Assembly (NCBI GenBank): GCA_963802205.1
Contig: CAWDHW010000021.1
Coordinates: forward strand, 1 to 64,000
DNA from: DYRB01 sp963802205
GTDB taxonomy: Bacteria > Pseudomonadota > Gammaproteobacteria > Chromatiales > Chromatiaceae
Reading direction: 5' to 3'
Length of the DNA stretch: 64,000 nucleotides
Shown: one piece after another, positions 28,471 to 37,427 of the stretch
Numbering within the stretch: position 1 is the first letter of the stretch
Layout: each line of letters starts with the position of its first letter
Program-made: the position numbers and the translations under genes
Notes under the pieces: generated by a model
What the model saw: the letters and a program-made list of their open reading frames with translations, nothing else
What the model was told of the DNA's origin: nothing
Database searches by the model: none

Positions 28471-29209
28471 CGGGCGGTGTGGCGCCGCGGCCCCTTTGGA
28501 GACGGCGCTCTCGGGCAAGATCACGCGCCGCCAGGGTTGGGCGGCTGCGCCGCCGCCCTTCGGTCCACCCGCCCGGCAGGGCTATGTGCCCGCAGGCGGC
28601 TTGTACGAGCGCCTATGCCTGCGTCGGGGTACACACGGCGTGGGATCGCACTGACCAGGTGCGCTGATTTTTTGGACGTCGGGCCCGATGCCCTGCCGCG
28701 TCGCCCTGGCCTTCGGCTAACACGCCTGCCCGATCATTGTGGTATTCCGCCGGCTCTACGGCCAATTGGTCACGCCCTGGCGCCCTCGGCCGCGCCGCGC
28801 CCTCACCGCTGCGACTCGCCCGCGGCGGCAAATTCCTATTGCCTGAGAGGTGCTGACCCTGGCACGGCGTATTTCCGGTCGATATACAAGCGCGCCGCCA
28901 GTGTTTCTGCCATCATTTCACTCCGAATCATCCCCGCGAACTCTATCTGACCCTTTCGGTAAATGGATCTTGGCGAGCGGTTGCCCATTGCATCGCGTAT
29001 TTGTGAATTACTTCACGGATTTAGTGATTAGGCAATAAAATACCGCATAATTTTACGAACACAGATATTGCTTAACGGATTAGTGTTCAGGGTAAGCGAT
29101 TGATCTAAATAGCTTCTCTGCATTTCAGCGTTCCCATATAAATCAGCCGGTTATCGATTATGCCGACTAAAGTAAAGTTCCCGACCTTGCACTTGGCGAT
29201 GCGGACCTT
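28471..29209. other. Non-coding island border region, AT-rich at its right part
   Basis: No gene can be supported. The left part (28471-28900) is GC-rich and shows only shadow-like frames. A block at 28904-28966 is duplicated at 37832-37894. The right part (28967-29160) is strikingly AT-rich and holds two copies of TT(A/C)ACGGAT (29012-29020 and 29072-29080), a word also found after the second copy of the block. Confidence 0.6.
28904..28966 (-). repeat. Dispersed 63-bp block, copy 1
   Basis: The block shares TTCTGCCATCATTTC, CTCCGAA, AACTCTATCTG and TAAATGG with 37832-37894 at the same spacing. On the minus strand each copy shows GGAG, then AAATGATGGCAGAA, which looks like a ribosome site and the start codons of a gene beginning MMAE. 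The two copies then diverge. It may be the duplicated 5' end of a lost mobile gene, with the AT-rich flank as its promoter. Confidence 0.6.
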
Positions 29210-29514
29210 ATGTGCGTTCTACGCAGATCTGCTGCAGGTCCTGTGCTGTTCCTGGGCCTGCCCGAGGGGCTTCGCAACGCCTCCATGCAGGAATGGATGG
29301 AACAGCCCTTGGCGGTCCCCGCCAATACCTATTCCGAGGGATGCATGACCTACGATCTGCGCCGGCACGGCCTCATCCAACGCATCCTCAACAACCACAG
29401 CTCCCAGGTCACCGACTGGGGATCCGCGTCGGCGTATGCATCGCCAAGGTGCACAGTCGCATCCTGCATCCGGGCCTGTCCCAACCGTTCGACGGCGGCC
29501 AAGGCCTCAAATAG
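29210..29514 (+). pseudogene. Remnant of a conserved hypothetical (MTYDLRR-type) protein
   Basis: In one frame the sequence reads SEGCMTYDLRRHGLIQRIL and VTDWG; in the next it continues IRVGVCIAKVHSRILHPGLSQ and a stop at 29514. The combination MTYDLRR, HGLIQRI, then VTD, then a RILHPGLSQ end is the C-terminal signature of a hypothetical family common in genomes rich in mobile DNA. The frame shift lies near 29421-29425. Nothing upstream provides the N-terminus. Function is unknown. I rely on recall of the pattern, not on a search. Confidence 0.5.
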
Positions 29515-29644
29515 ACCCGTCGCCATGGCCATGCGCCGCCTGGGGCTGACCTGCGCCGGCTTGTTCAATAAGGCAATACCGGAGTCTGACAAGATTGGCA
29601 CCACCTCTGTAACTTGGGATTTACCAAGGGACTCTAGGGAGACG

Positions 29645-29788
29645 CTGATTAAAGCCATCCTTGGCTTTAATCAGCTCGCGCCCCGCGAGGCGCGACTCCC
29701 GGGGCGCTCCATTTTCAACGGCTTACAGCCGTCGAAAATGGCGGGGCATCCCTGCCCCGCACGGGAAGCGCTTTAATCAGCGCTTCCC
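29645..29788. repeat. Cluster of four REP-like palindromes
   Basis: Four hairpins follow one another. 29645-29674 has perfect 13-bp arms (CTGATTAAAGCCA). 29709-29741 has 15-bp arms with one mismatch. 29741-29760 has 8-bp arms (GCGGGGCA). 29763-29788 has perfect 10-bp arms (GGGAAGCGCT) and a TTAATC loop. The word TTTAATCAG recurs at 29666-29674 and 29772-29780. This resembles a bacterial interspersed mosaic element and lies 90 bases upstream of the KAS III-like gene. Confidence 0.7.
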
Positions 29789-29878
29789 TAGGCAAGCCCA
29801 TAAAATACGCTCTACCTCCACTGCGACCTACCCTAAAAACAGAACACTCCAGTTTTTACGATCCGCAGGCAATAACCT

Positions 29879-30986
29879 ATGACTAGAGCAGAATTTCCGG
29901 GTTTCATGGCGAATATGCAGGTCTACCATACCCCGGTGTCACGAATCACCGGGATAGGAGCCCATCTTCCAACGCGTGAAATTGACAATCGCACGCTTGT
30001 GGAGATGATCGATGCCCCCCCGGAGGTCAAGAAAAAACTAGGCAAGATGATCGATCGCGTTACGGGGATCAAAACCCGGCGATACGCCCCCCAAGGGACA
30101 GCCCCCTCCGACCTGGCATGCGAGGCTACGACCCTGGCGCTCGAAAGCGCGGGGGTCGCGTTATCGCAGATTGACACCTTGATCTTCGCCAGCACGGATT
30201 TGGATATTATTGAGCCAGCCACGGCCAATATCGTCCAGAAAAAGCTGGGGATAGAAAGGATCAATGCCTTTGACGTTACGAATGCCTGTAACAGCTTTCT
30301 CCAGGGAATGAACGTAGCGAACAGCCTGCTTGCCACGGGCGCCGCAAACCGGGTATTGGTCACCAGCGGTGAAGTCGGAAGTTACGTCTTGTAACCGCCA
30401 GCTCGCCAGTCTGGGGGAGTTAAACATCAAGATGGGTGGCCTTACGCTGGGGGACGCTGGCGCGGCGGTCATCATGGAGAGAGCAAATGGGTCAGCCGGG
30501 CTCGTAGAAATCAATCTGATGAGCATCGGGGAGCACTGGGAAACCTGTCACGTACCGGAAATGACCGATTGGCGGCAAACCGAAGGCGGCTCGATCCACG
30601 GCTGGTTCTATCTCGACATGCCGAAGCTTGCGACGATCGCGCGCGAGGCGACGGTCGACTATTTTGCGGATTACGCCACTTACCGTCGCGACGCTCATGA
30701 TGAACACGCGATCCTGGAACGGCTTGTGCAAATCATTCCACACCAAATCTCCCGGCGCTTCATCGAGGATATCGGGCGAGCGGTCTTGCCGCGAGGGACG
30801 GCCGCCGATTTCCGGCGAGTGTGCGTGACGGCCGACATTTATGGCAATACGGCAAGCACGGCCATTCCGCTCGCGATGGTGAAACTCATCAACGACGGCG
30901 TCATCGAGTTCGGTTCCGGCCAGGAGATTTTGCTCTACGGTGCAGCGAGCGGCTTTGGACTCGGTCATATCAGGATGCGCCTCTAG
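29879..30986 (+). pseudogene. 3-oxoacyl-ACP synthase III-like (KAS III/FabH family), one frame break
   Basis: Read through one extra T at 30389-30390 (TACGTCTTGTAA should read TAC GTC TGT AAC), this is a 359-368-residue thiolase-fold ketosynthase. Family marks are ITGIGAHLPTREIDN, the catalytic Cys in DVTNACNSFLQGMN, GGLTLGDAGAAVIM, the His in IIPHQISRRF and the Asn in DIYGNTASTAIP, so the Cys-His-Asn triad is complete. Such enzymes start fatty-acid or special lipid chains by condensing acyl-CoA and malonyl-ACP. The start is ATG 29879 or ATG 29906; neither has a strong ribosome site. It heads the island's lipid cassette. If the break is real the gene is dead; conservation on both sides argues for recent damage or an assembly error. 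Confidence 0.8.
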
Positions 30987-31272
30987 CCTGCCCCGAACCT
31001 GAGATCTGCCTCTCGGATATCGTGGAAATATGAATGTCCAGTCGTTGGGTGCTGTCAGGCAGGGTGACGATGGCCTTTAGACCACGCCACGCGGCTCAAT
31101 CGTATCTGGGGTCTTACCTCATCATCGAAGAGTGAGTGAACCCCGGCTACGACACTGCGGCGCCGCAATGCGGCAAACTGCCTTGACCGCCGTCGGCATG
31201 CCGCATATAGTCGGATTCACCCGTTGGCGACGAACGGGATTCTTATTCGCGGAGGACTTGAAAGGGGGTTGA

Positions 31273-32220
31273 ATGCGCGATTTGGCTGGCATGACCGCCC
31301 TGATTACGGGTGCCTCGCGGGGCATCGGCGCGCAAATTGCGGATGCGCTTGGCCGTGCCGGCGTTAATCTGATCCTGGTCTCGCGGTCTCGTTCAGGCTT
31401 GGAGCAGGTAGCCGAGCGTCTTGGCCCGTATGGTCAGCAGGTTTTTATCCTGCCAGCCGATCTTTCCCAGCGTGAGGCAATTGCACCACTGGTAAAGGAG
31501 GCGCTGATCTTTACCGGATCCATCGACATCCTGGTCAACAACGCGGTTACTGCCAGTTTCTTGCCCTACCATCGGTACGTGCCGGAGGATATCGAGCGGG
31601 AGATCTTCACGAACCTCGTAGCACCGCTGCTTCTGACGCGGTACGTCCTCCCGCACATGCTCGCACGGCGCTGTGGACACATCGTCAATGTCTCGTCACT
31701 GAGCGCCGAGATTCCCGTGGCCTATCTTGCCACTTATGCGACTGCCAAGGCCGGACTCGCAAGCTTCAGCCGATCACTGCGACAGGAGCTCTCCGGGACC
31801 GGCGTCAGCGCCTCCGCGATCATGCCGGGGGTCGTTCGGGACGTGGGCGTGATAAGAGATTTCGAGAAGCGCAGCGGATTCTCCACAGCCGGCATCGCGG
31901 GCGGATGCACATCGGAACAAGTCGCGCGTGGCGTGATTGACGCCATTCGCCGTGACCTACCTGACATCGTGATCAACACGCCTCCCATGAGGCCGATTCT
32001 GGCGCTGCTCCGTCTCATGCCGAAAACCATGGAGCGCGTGCTCCAAGCCATCGGGATTCAGAAATCCTCAAAAGACGCTATTGCGCTGAATGTGCAATCG
32101 GGGGGCATGCTCACGGGCGTCATTATCGCACCAGACGAACATGAACAGGTCAGGAACAGTAAGGCTCGGGCGGCGGATGTGTCCGATGATTCCGGCCCAA
32201 GCGTACGGATCGACAATTAG
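31273..32220 (+). CDS. Short-chain dehydrogenase/reductase
   Basis: The 315-residue SDR has the NAD(P) motif TGASRGIG near residue 14, the NNAVT segment, the catalytic Ser in NVSSLSAE and the Y-x3-K pair in ATYATAKAG. It lacks a signal peptide. With a KAS III-like gene upstream, ketoacyl or ketone reduction in a lipid pathway is a reasonable guess. A C-terminal extension (from about 255) with MRPILALLRLMPKTMER may be amphipathic. ATG 31273 follows AAAGGGGG, a strong purine-rich ribosome site. The 286 bases before it hold no gene. The ABC exporter genes follow on the same strand, starting 89 bases on. Confidence 0.88.
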   Translation: MRDLAGMTALITGASRGIGAQIADALGRAGVNLILVSRSRSGLEQVAERLGPYGQQVFILPADLSQREAIAPLVKEALIFTGSIDILVNNAVTASFLPYHRYVPEDIEREIFTNLVAPLLLTRYVLPHMLARRCGHIVNVSSLSAEIPVAYLATYATAKAGLASFSRSLRQELSGTGVSASAIMPGVVRDVGVIRDFEKRSGFSTAGIAGGCTSEQVARGVIDAIRRDLPDIVINTPPMRPILALLRLMPKTMERVLQAIGIQKSSKDAIALNVQSGGMLTGVIIAPDEHEQVRNSKARAADVSDDSGPSVRIDN

Positions 32221-32309
32221 GCTGGCAAGCCCATGACCTGTCCAGTTGACTGGCTCTTGGGCCTGCTCTATTTCCATCCGAAAACAGACTGTCACAGATA
32301 CCAGCCAGC

Positions 32310-32999
32310 ATGGCGCTGATTGAACTGAATCAGGTTTCACGAACCTATCGCCTTGGAAAATCCGAGGTCGCCGCACTGTGTTGTGTCGATCTACAGATCG
32401 ATGCGGGTGAATTTGTCGCGATTTGGGGGCCCTCAGGGTCCGGTAAGACAACACTCTGCAATCTGTTCGGTGCAATCGACACGCCAACGTCCGGGACCGT
32501 GATCGTCAACGGTAAGGATATCTCGGAATTATCGGACAATGAGCTTTCCGAGCATCGCAATCACTCGCTTGGATTCATCTTCCAGAACTTCAATCTCGTT
32601 CCGGTCTTTTCCGCAGTAGAAAACGTCGCCTTACCTCTCTTGCTGCGGGGAGAAGAGCGCAAGGCGGCGAGAACGACAGCGACGGAACTGCTTTCATCCC
32701 TGGGCCTGGGGCAGCACGTCGATCATCGCCCCGATAATCTTTCCGGCGGGCAACGGCAGCGTGTTGCGATTGCCCGCGCCCTTGTCACCCACCCGCCGCT
32801 TATCATTGCGGATGAGCCGACGGCGAACCTAGATTCAGAGAACGCGCGCAGCATTGTCGATCTCATGCGTCATGTCAATGAGACTCGCGGCACAACATTC
32901 ATCTTCGCCACGCACGATCAAAGACTCCTCGCGCAGGTCAATCGGCGTATCGAGCTTCGGGACGGTGCCGTCGCCGAGGATACGCGGAGCAAACCATGA
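32310..32999 (+). CDS. ABC transporter ATP-binding protein (LolD/MacB type)
   Basis: The 229-residue ATPase of the LolD/MacB/FtsE class has Walker A GPSGSGKTT near residue 38, a Q-loop in IFQNFNLVPVFSAVENV, the signature LSGGQRQRVAIARA, Walker B PLIIADEPTANLD and the H-loop FATHD. It powers the FtsX-like permease encoded 64 bases downstream. Substrates of this class are lipoproteins, lipids, peptides or drugs moved from the inner membrane outward without a lipid-bilayer channel. Confidence 0.93.
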   Translation: MALIELNQVSRTYRLGKSEVAALCCVDLQIDAGEFVAIWGPSGSGKTTLCNLFGAIDTPTSGTVIVNGKDISELSDNELSEHRNHSLGFIFQNFNLVPVFSAVENVALPLLLRGEERKAARTTATELLSSLGLGQHVDHRPDNLSGGQRQRVAIARALVTHPPLIIADEPTANLDSENARSIVDLMRHVNETRGTTFIFATHDQRLLAQVNRRIELRDGAVAEDTRSKP

Positions 33000-33063
33000 G
33001 CTGCGCTCTGGATCCCTTGGCGATGTTCTCACGCAGATCAATTGACGCTCCTCTTGGCCCACG

Positions 33064-34314
33064 ATGATAACCTGGTTCATGCTCGGATTCAGGAATCTCC
33101 TGAAGAACAAACGGCGATCCTATGTGACCATCGGCGCGATCGCCTTCGGCTTCGCGGCAGTCAATGTCCTCGGCGGCTTTACCAGTTACGTATTCCGTGG
33201 GCTTGAGGATTCCTACGTCTACGCCTTTGGCAACGGACACTTGAACATCTTCCGGAAAGGCTTTCTCACCGAGGGCGCACTCAGGCCAACCGAGTTCCTG
33301 CTGGAACATGCCGATATCGAGACCATCCAGTCCATCTACGGGTCCGACCCGCGCGTTCTGATCCTAACACCCGGCCTCACCATCACCGGCCTCCTCAGCA
33401 ATGGCGAGGCGTCGTCCATCATGACCGCGGAAGGACGGATTCCCTCGGCGACGCAAATGATCCGTTCGCACGGCCGCGGTCTCATTGGAACACTGAAGAT
33501 GTTCGAGGGCGCGGATCTCGACGACCACGAACCGGCATCGATCGGGGTTGCGAAAGGGCTCGCAGGTAAGCTCGGTCTCGGACTACAGTCATCTGGAATC
33601 GTCCTGTCTCCAACGGTCGACGGGTATATGAACGCGCTGGATGCAAAGGTCGTGCAGATCATCGATGCGCCAATCGAGTTACTCGACGATCTGATGATGT
33701 CCGTCCCGCTTGACTTCGCGCGCCAACTCTACGACACCCGCGGGGCCGACCGCTTAACGGTGTTACTCGCCGATCGCAGCAACACGGATGCGATGCGGAC
33801 CGAAATGGAGCAGCGGATTGGAAATGCCGGGCTGCGCATCGAGGTCAAGACCTGGGAGGAACTTCGGCCCTCCTACCTGCGCATCCGCAGCATGTTCAAC
33901 GTGATCTTCACCTTTGTCTTCATCGTTGTCCTGCTCATCGTCGGCCTGAGTGTCATCAACACGGTCAGTACGGCAGTCCTGGAACGGACGCGGGAGATAG
34001 GAACCCTGCGGGCCCTCGGACTGAAACGTCGCGGTACAATCGCCATCTTTGCGTCCGAGAGTGCATTGCTCGCATTGATCGGCTGCTCCCTTGGTATCCT
34101 GATCACGGTGGCGACCTGGGCGTTCGTTGGCTGGTCCAACCTGACCTGGATCCCGCCGAACATACCAAAGCGTGTCCCGATCGAGATCCACCTTGTCCCT
34201 GAATTCATCGTCGCGACCTTCGTTGCGCTGGTTTGTCTCGCAATTATGGCCGCGGCGCTCCCTGCAAGAAGGGCCGCGCGCATGCTGATCACAGATGCGC
34301 TGGGGCACGTTTAA
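33064..34314 (+). CDS. ABC transporter permease (FtsX/LolC/MacB type)
   Basis: The 416-residue protein has the MacB/FtsX layout. One N-terminal helix (TIGAIAFGFAAVNVLGGF) precedes a large periplasmic domain. Three C-terminal helices follow, around FIVVLLIVGLSVINTVSTAVLERTREIGTLRALG (a hallmark coupling segment), then ALLALIGCSLGILITVATWAF and ATFVALVCLAIMAAALPA. It forms the exporter with the upstream ATPase. The next gene encodes a LolA-like periplasmic protein, so the set resembles a Lol-type route carrying a lipidic cargo to the outer membrane. Confidence 0.9.
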   Translation: MITWFMLGFRNLLKNKRRSYVTIGAIAFGFAAVNVLGGFTSYVFRGLEDSYVYAFGNGHLNIFRKGFLTEGALRPTEFLLEHADIETIQSIYGSDPRVLILTPGLTITGLLSNGEASSIMTAEGRIPSATQMIRSHGRGLIGTLKMFEGADLDDHEPASIGVAKGLAGKLGLGLQSSGIVLSPTVDGYMNALDAKVVQIIDAPIELLDDLMMSVPLDFARQLYDTRGADRLTVLLADRSNTDAMRTEMEQRIGNAGLRIEVKTWEELRPSYLRIRSMFNVIFTFVFIVVLLIVGLSVINTVSTAVLERTREIGTLRALGLKRRGTIAIFASESALLALIGCSLGILITVATWAFVGWSNLTWIPPNIPKRVPIEIHLVPEFIVATFVALVCLAIMAAALPARRAARMLITDALGHV

Positions 34315-34338
34315 CGATGTACTACAGGTGTTAGGCCG

Positions 34339-35088
34339 ATGATTCACGCCGTCCGAATTCTCCTTGTACTGCTCCTCTATCATGCCGGCGCTGCCGTTGC
34401 GGAGAGCCCGGCCCTGACGCCTCGCGAAATCCTGCGCCAGAGTGACGAGGCCCGGGGCAATCTGGCGGGGGTCACCTGGACCGTCGATATGGTTGCGATA
34501 GAGGGCGGATCGACCAACACTCGGCGTGTGCTCGTGAAGGCCAGGGGCTTTGATGTGTTTGCCGTGACGGATGCACCGCCCCGTCGCAAAGGCGATACCC
34601 TGATCATGGTCAATGGGAATATGTGGTTCTTCCAGCCAAACGTCAGCAAGCCGGTTCCGATTTCTCGGCGCCAGAAGCTGCTCGGAAAGGCCGCAAATGG
34701 AGACATCGCCGCCACGAACTACGCGGAGGATTACGCTGTCGAGTCGCTATCCGACGGAATGCACAACGACGAGCCTTGCTACGTGTTCGACCTGAAGGCA
34801 ATGACGTCGGTCTCGACCTATAGCAAGATTCGCTACTGGGTCTCCAAAGAGCGCCTGGTTGGGACCAAGGCAGAATACTATACGGCAACGGGCGGAAAGC
34901 TGATCAAGTCAGCTTTCATGGCCTTCGACAACCGCGTCACGACGGATCGCGGCGTAAGGCCTTTCATCTCCCGCATGCTCATCACCGACGAGCTGACATC
35001 CAAAGACACGACGACCCTATCGTTTTCTGAGCCTCGGTTCACACCGATCTCGGACGACACCTTCAATCTGAATCTATTGACACGGTGA
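34339..35088 (+). CDS. LolA-like outer-membrane lipoprotein-sorting family protein
   Basis: The 249-residue periplasmic protein has a signal peptide (HAVRILLVLLLYHAGAAVA). The mature part has the LolA_like (PF17131) run of strands: TPREILRQSDEARG, VLVKARGFDVFAV, GDTLIMVNGNMWFFQPN, YSKIRYWVSKERLVGTKAEYYTATG. The half-barrel fold binds acyl chains. In this operon it would take cargo from the FtsX-like permease to the outer membrane. The outer-membrane protein gene starts 6 bases downstream, so the two are tightly coupled. Confidence 0.88.
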   Translation: MIHAVRILLVLLLYHAGAAVAESPALTPREILRQSDEARGNLAGVTWTVDMVAIEGGSTNTRRVLVKARGFDVFAVTDAPPRRKGDTLIMVNGNMWFFQPNVSKPVPISRRQKLLGKAANGDIAATNYAEDYAVESLSDGMHNDEPCYVFDLKAMTSVSTYSKIRYWVSKERLVGTKAEYYTATGGKLIKSAFMAFDNRVTTDRGVRPFISRMLITDELTSKDTTTLSFSEPRFTPISDDTFNLNLLTR

Positions 35089-35094
35089 GCAACC

Positions 35095-36258
35095 ATGCGG
35101 CGGGCAACGCAGACCTTGTTGATTTTGACCGCGATGATACCGGCCCCACTCTGGGCGGGCAGTTTTGACTTTAACTGGTTGACCGACGGTCTCAAATGGA
35201 ATGTGCGCAACCTCACCTACGTACAATTCCAGGAGCCGAGCACTTTCGCGATCAACAGCGGTGCGTCGGGTGATTTGCCAGAGCGACTGATCGAGAACGA
35301 TCTCCGCGCCGACCTTACCTACACTCGCGGACCGCTGACGGTGGGGTTGAAACCGCGCGCAAATGTCTTCGCGCAGTCATGGAACAGCGGCCCTCGATCC
35401 GGTGAGGAAGAGTCGAGCGGCGACCTCTATTTTTACGAATGGCTGGTGCGCGCATCCGTGGGTGATCGTGGCTTTGTGGAATACGGGCTTCAGAACCTTC
35501 AGTGGGGCCCGTCGTTCCTCTTGTCACCCTCGAACCCGTTTGACGAAAGGAACGGAAAGGAAAACCCGTATAAAGAGTTGCCGGAATCGGCGGACTATGC
35601 CCGATTGATCTGGGTACCCTCAGCATCCTGGACGATTTCGGCGATCGCCAATGTTGGAGAAGGACGAAAAAATTACCCACAGGAGTTCCATGACACCTAT
35701 GCGCTCAAGGTTGATTACCAGTTTCAGGACGGCTACGCCAGCCTGATTACCTCGTATCGCGATGACGACCGGTCCGAAAACCTGCGCGTGGGATATTACG
35801 CGGGCTACAACTTCTCCGACCGTATCCTCGGTTATTTCGAAGGCAGTAGCTCAGATCGCGACAACCAGACTTTGATCGGTGGGTCTTACACGACCGATCT
35901 GGGTCCGACCATTGGTATGGAGTACTTCTTTAACAGCAGCGGGGACAGGTCTACCGATATCCGGGAGTTGTATGTCAAGGCGCCCTATGATTTGGATTGG
36001 CGGACGGCGCTGGTACGACAGAACTACATACTTATACAGGCCTACCAGCAGAATCTGTTTGGCTCCCTTGACTATGTGCTCCGCTGGGTGGCCAACACGG
36101 ATGACAAGTCAAATTTGGTGAACATCCAGCTCAAATACGGGCTTTCCCAGAGGTTGAGCCTCTTCACGGTGGCGACGCTGAACAACGGTGCGGATGATAG
36201 TGAGCTGGCGGCTGTTCGGGAATATCAGGTCATGGGAGGCGTGGAGTTCGTCTTTTAG
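35095..36258 (+). CDS. Predicted outer-membrane beta-barrel protein
   Basis: The 387-residue protein has a signal peptide (TLLILTAMIPAPLWAGS) and alternating hydrophobic and polar strands rich in Tyr, Asn and Gly, for example YASLITSYRDD, LRVGYYAGYNFSDRILGYFEG and LDYVLRWVANTDD. It ends in VEFVF, a terminal Phe typical of outer-membrane barrels recognised by BamA. I do not recognise the exact family. As last gene of the exporter cassette it could be the outer-membrane partner that receives or releases the cargo. Confidence 0.78.
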   Translation: MRRATQTLLILTAMIPAPLWAGSFDFNWLTDGLKWNVRNLTYVQFQEPSTFAINSGASGDLPERLIENDLRADLTYTRGPLTVGLKPRANVFAQSWNSGPRSGEEESSGDLYFYEWLVRASVGDRGFVEYGLQNLQWGPSFLLSPSNPFDERNGKENPYKELPESADYARLIWVPSASWTISAIANVGEGRKNYPQEFHDTYALKVDYQFQDGYASLITSYRDDDRSENLRVGYYAGYNFSDRILGYFEGSSSDRDNQTLIGGSYTTDLGPTIGMEYFFNSSGDRSTDIRELYVKAPYDLDWRTALVRQNYILIQAYQQNLFGSLDYVLRWVANTDDKSNLVNIQLKYGLSQRLSLFTVATLNNGADDSELAAVREYQVMGGVEFVF

Positions 36259-36326
36259 GCAATGTGCGGAAGGCCCCGTAAGCCACCGGGACATTGTCCG
36301 CGGCCAAGCTGGCCACGGGCATCGAA

Positions 36327-37427
36327 TCATAGATATCCATAGCGTCTCATTTCGGTACCGCAGATTTCTTCGATCTCTGCGAAGTTGCCATAGACGTTCT
36401 TGTGGTGTATGGATCCCACCCCGCCGATCTGGTCCCAGAAGCCCTTCTGGGAAGGGGGAACCGGTGGCAGTTCGCAAAAGTCGAGCAGGTTTTGCAAATG
36501 GCTTTTCGGATCCTGGAGGATGTCCTCGTAACGCACCTCCAAATAGGCGCCGAGATCCCCTTTCCGCTGTTCGAAATAATTGACGCCGTCCTTCCATAGA
36601 TGGGCAGTCGTTCGGATGTCCTCAGGTCCGTAGAGATCGACGTACTCCTGGAGTCTCGGCAGCCGCGGGTAGGGTATGAAGGCACGGTGATCCTCGCGCA
36701 ACCGTTTGTCGCGGCTCCGAATCGCCTGCAATTGTTCGTTGGTCCGTTTGTGCAGCTTCACCAGCGAGTTTGCAGACGGCCGCGCATCGCGGACCAGATG
36801 TATAAACTTTGCGTCGGGGAATAGGTCGTTGAGCAGACGCATCTGCGGCAGCAGTGCCGGGGTCTTGCACAGGAATCGGCGATCCCCCGTCGTGTCGAAG
36901 CACCAGAGCATCTTGCGGATGTCCTCGGTGATTCGATCCCTGGTTTCTTTGGGCAGATCCGGTGCCCTTAGTTCCGCATATTCCAAGGAGTACGGGTCGT
37001 AGTGCAACCAGTCCGCCCAAGTGCCGACGGGATCGGCAGGACTCCCCCCGGAAACCTTGACGCTGTCGCCGATAAAACGTTCTCCCTCCACATCCAGTCC
37101 CAGGCGATGACGGAAATGCTCGGCGGCGCAAAAGCAGGTCCGGAATTGGTGCATCATATTGGTGATGTACGCGACCTGCGTGTGCTCGCACATGATGTTT
37201 TGGAGCATGGAGGAGCCGCAGCGCGGCATCGAAAGGAAAAAGATCGGCCGGTCGATGCGGATGGACGAGATATCGATATCCATGCGGTTCCGCTCGTACC
37301 AGGTGAAGAATCGCTCTAAATACCTTGGTGCTTCTGGAATGATCCACTGGTCTCGAAAGATCGGACGCAGCAACAATCGCGCAACAACGTTTGAGTAGTG
37401 CTCTTTCGGTTCTGCTTTTGTCATCAC
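36327..37427 (-). CDS. Sulfotransferase family protein
   Basis: The 366-residue PAPS-dependent sulfotransferase has the 5'-phosphosulfate loop PIFFLSMPRCGSSML near residue 62. The 3'-phosphate motif is FIHLVRDARPSANSL, and SHLQNLLDFCELP lies near the C-terminus. The C-terminus (GTEMRRYGY) is typical of lipid or carbohydrate sulfotransferases. It faces the exporter cassette tail to tail (68 bases between stops) and could sulfate the molecule made or exported by those genes; this is inference. No PAPS synthesis genes are in the window. Confidence 0.88.
   Translation of the reverse strand: MMTKAEPKEHYSNVVARLLLRPIFRDQWIIPEAPRYLERFFTWYERNRMDIDISSIRIDRPIFFLSMPRCGSSMLQNIMCEHTQVAYITNMMHQFRTCFCAAEHFRHRLGLDVEGERFIGDSVKVSGGSPADPVGTWADWLHYDPYSLEYAELRAPDLPKETRDRITEDIRKMLWCFDTTGDRRFLCKTPALLPQMRLLNDLFPDAKFIHLVRDARPSANSLVKLHKRTNEQLQAIRSRDKRLREDHRAFIPYPRLPRLQEYVDLYGPEDIRTTAHLWKDGVNYFEQRKGDLGAYLEVRYEDILQDPKSHLQNLLDFCELPPVPPSQKGFWDQIGGVGSIHHKNVYGNFAEIEEICGTEMRRYGYL

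Noticed and set aside
28462..28950. 162-codon plus-strand frame at the island border
   Set aside because: Composition changes abruptly at the duplicated block, there is no ribosome site, and it overlaps the transposase relic on the other strand.
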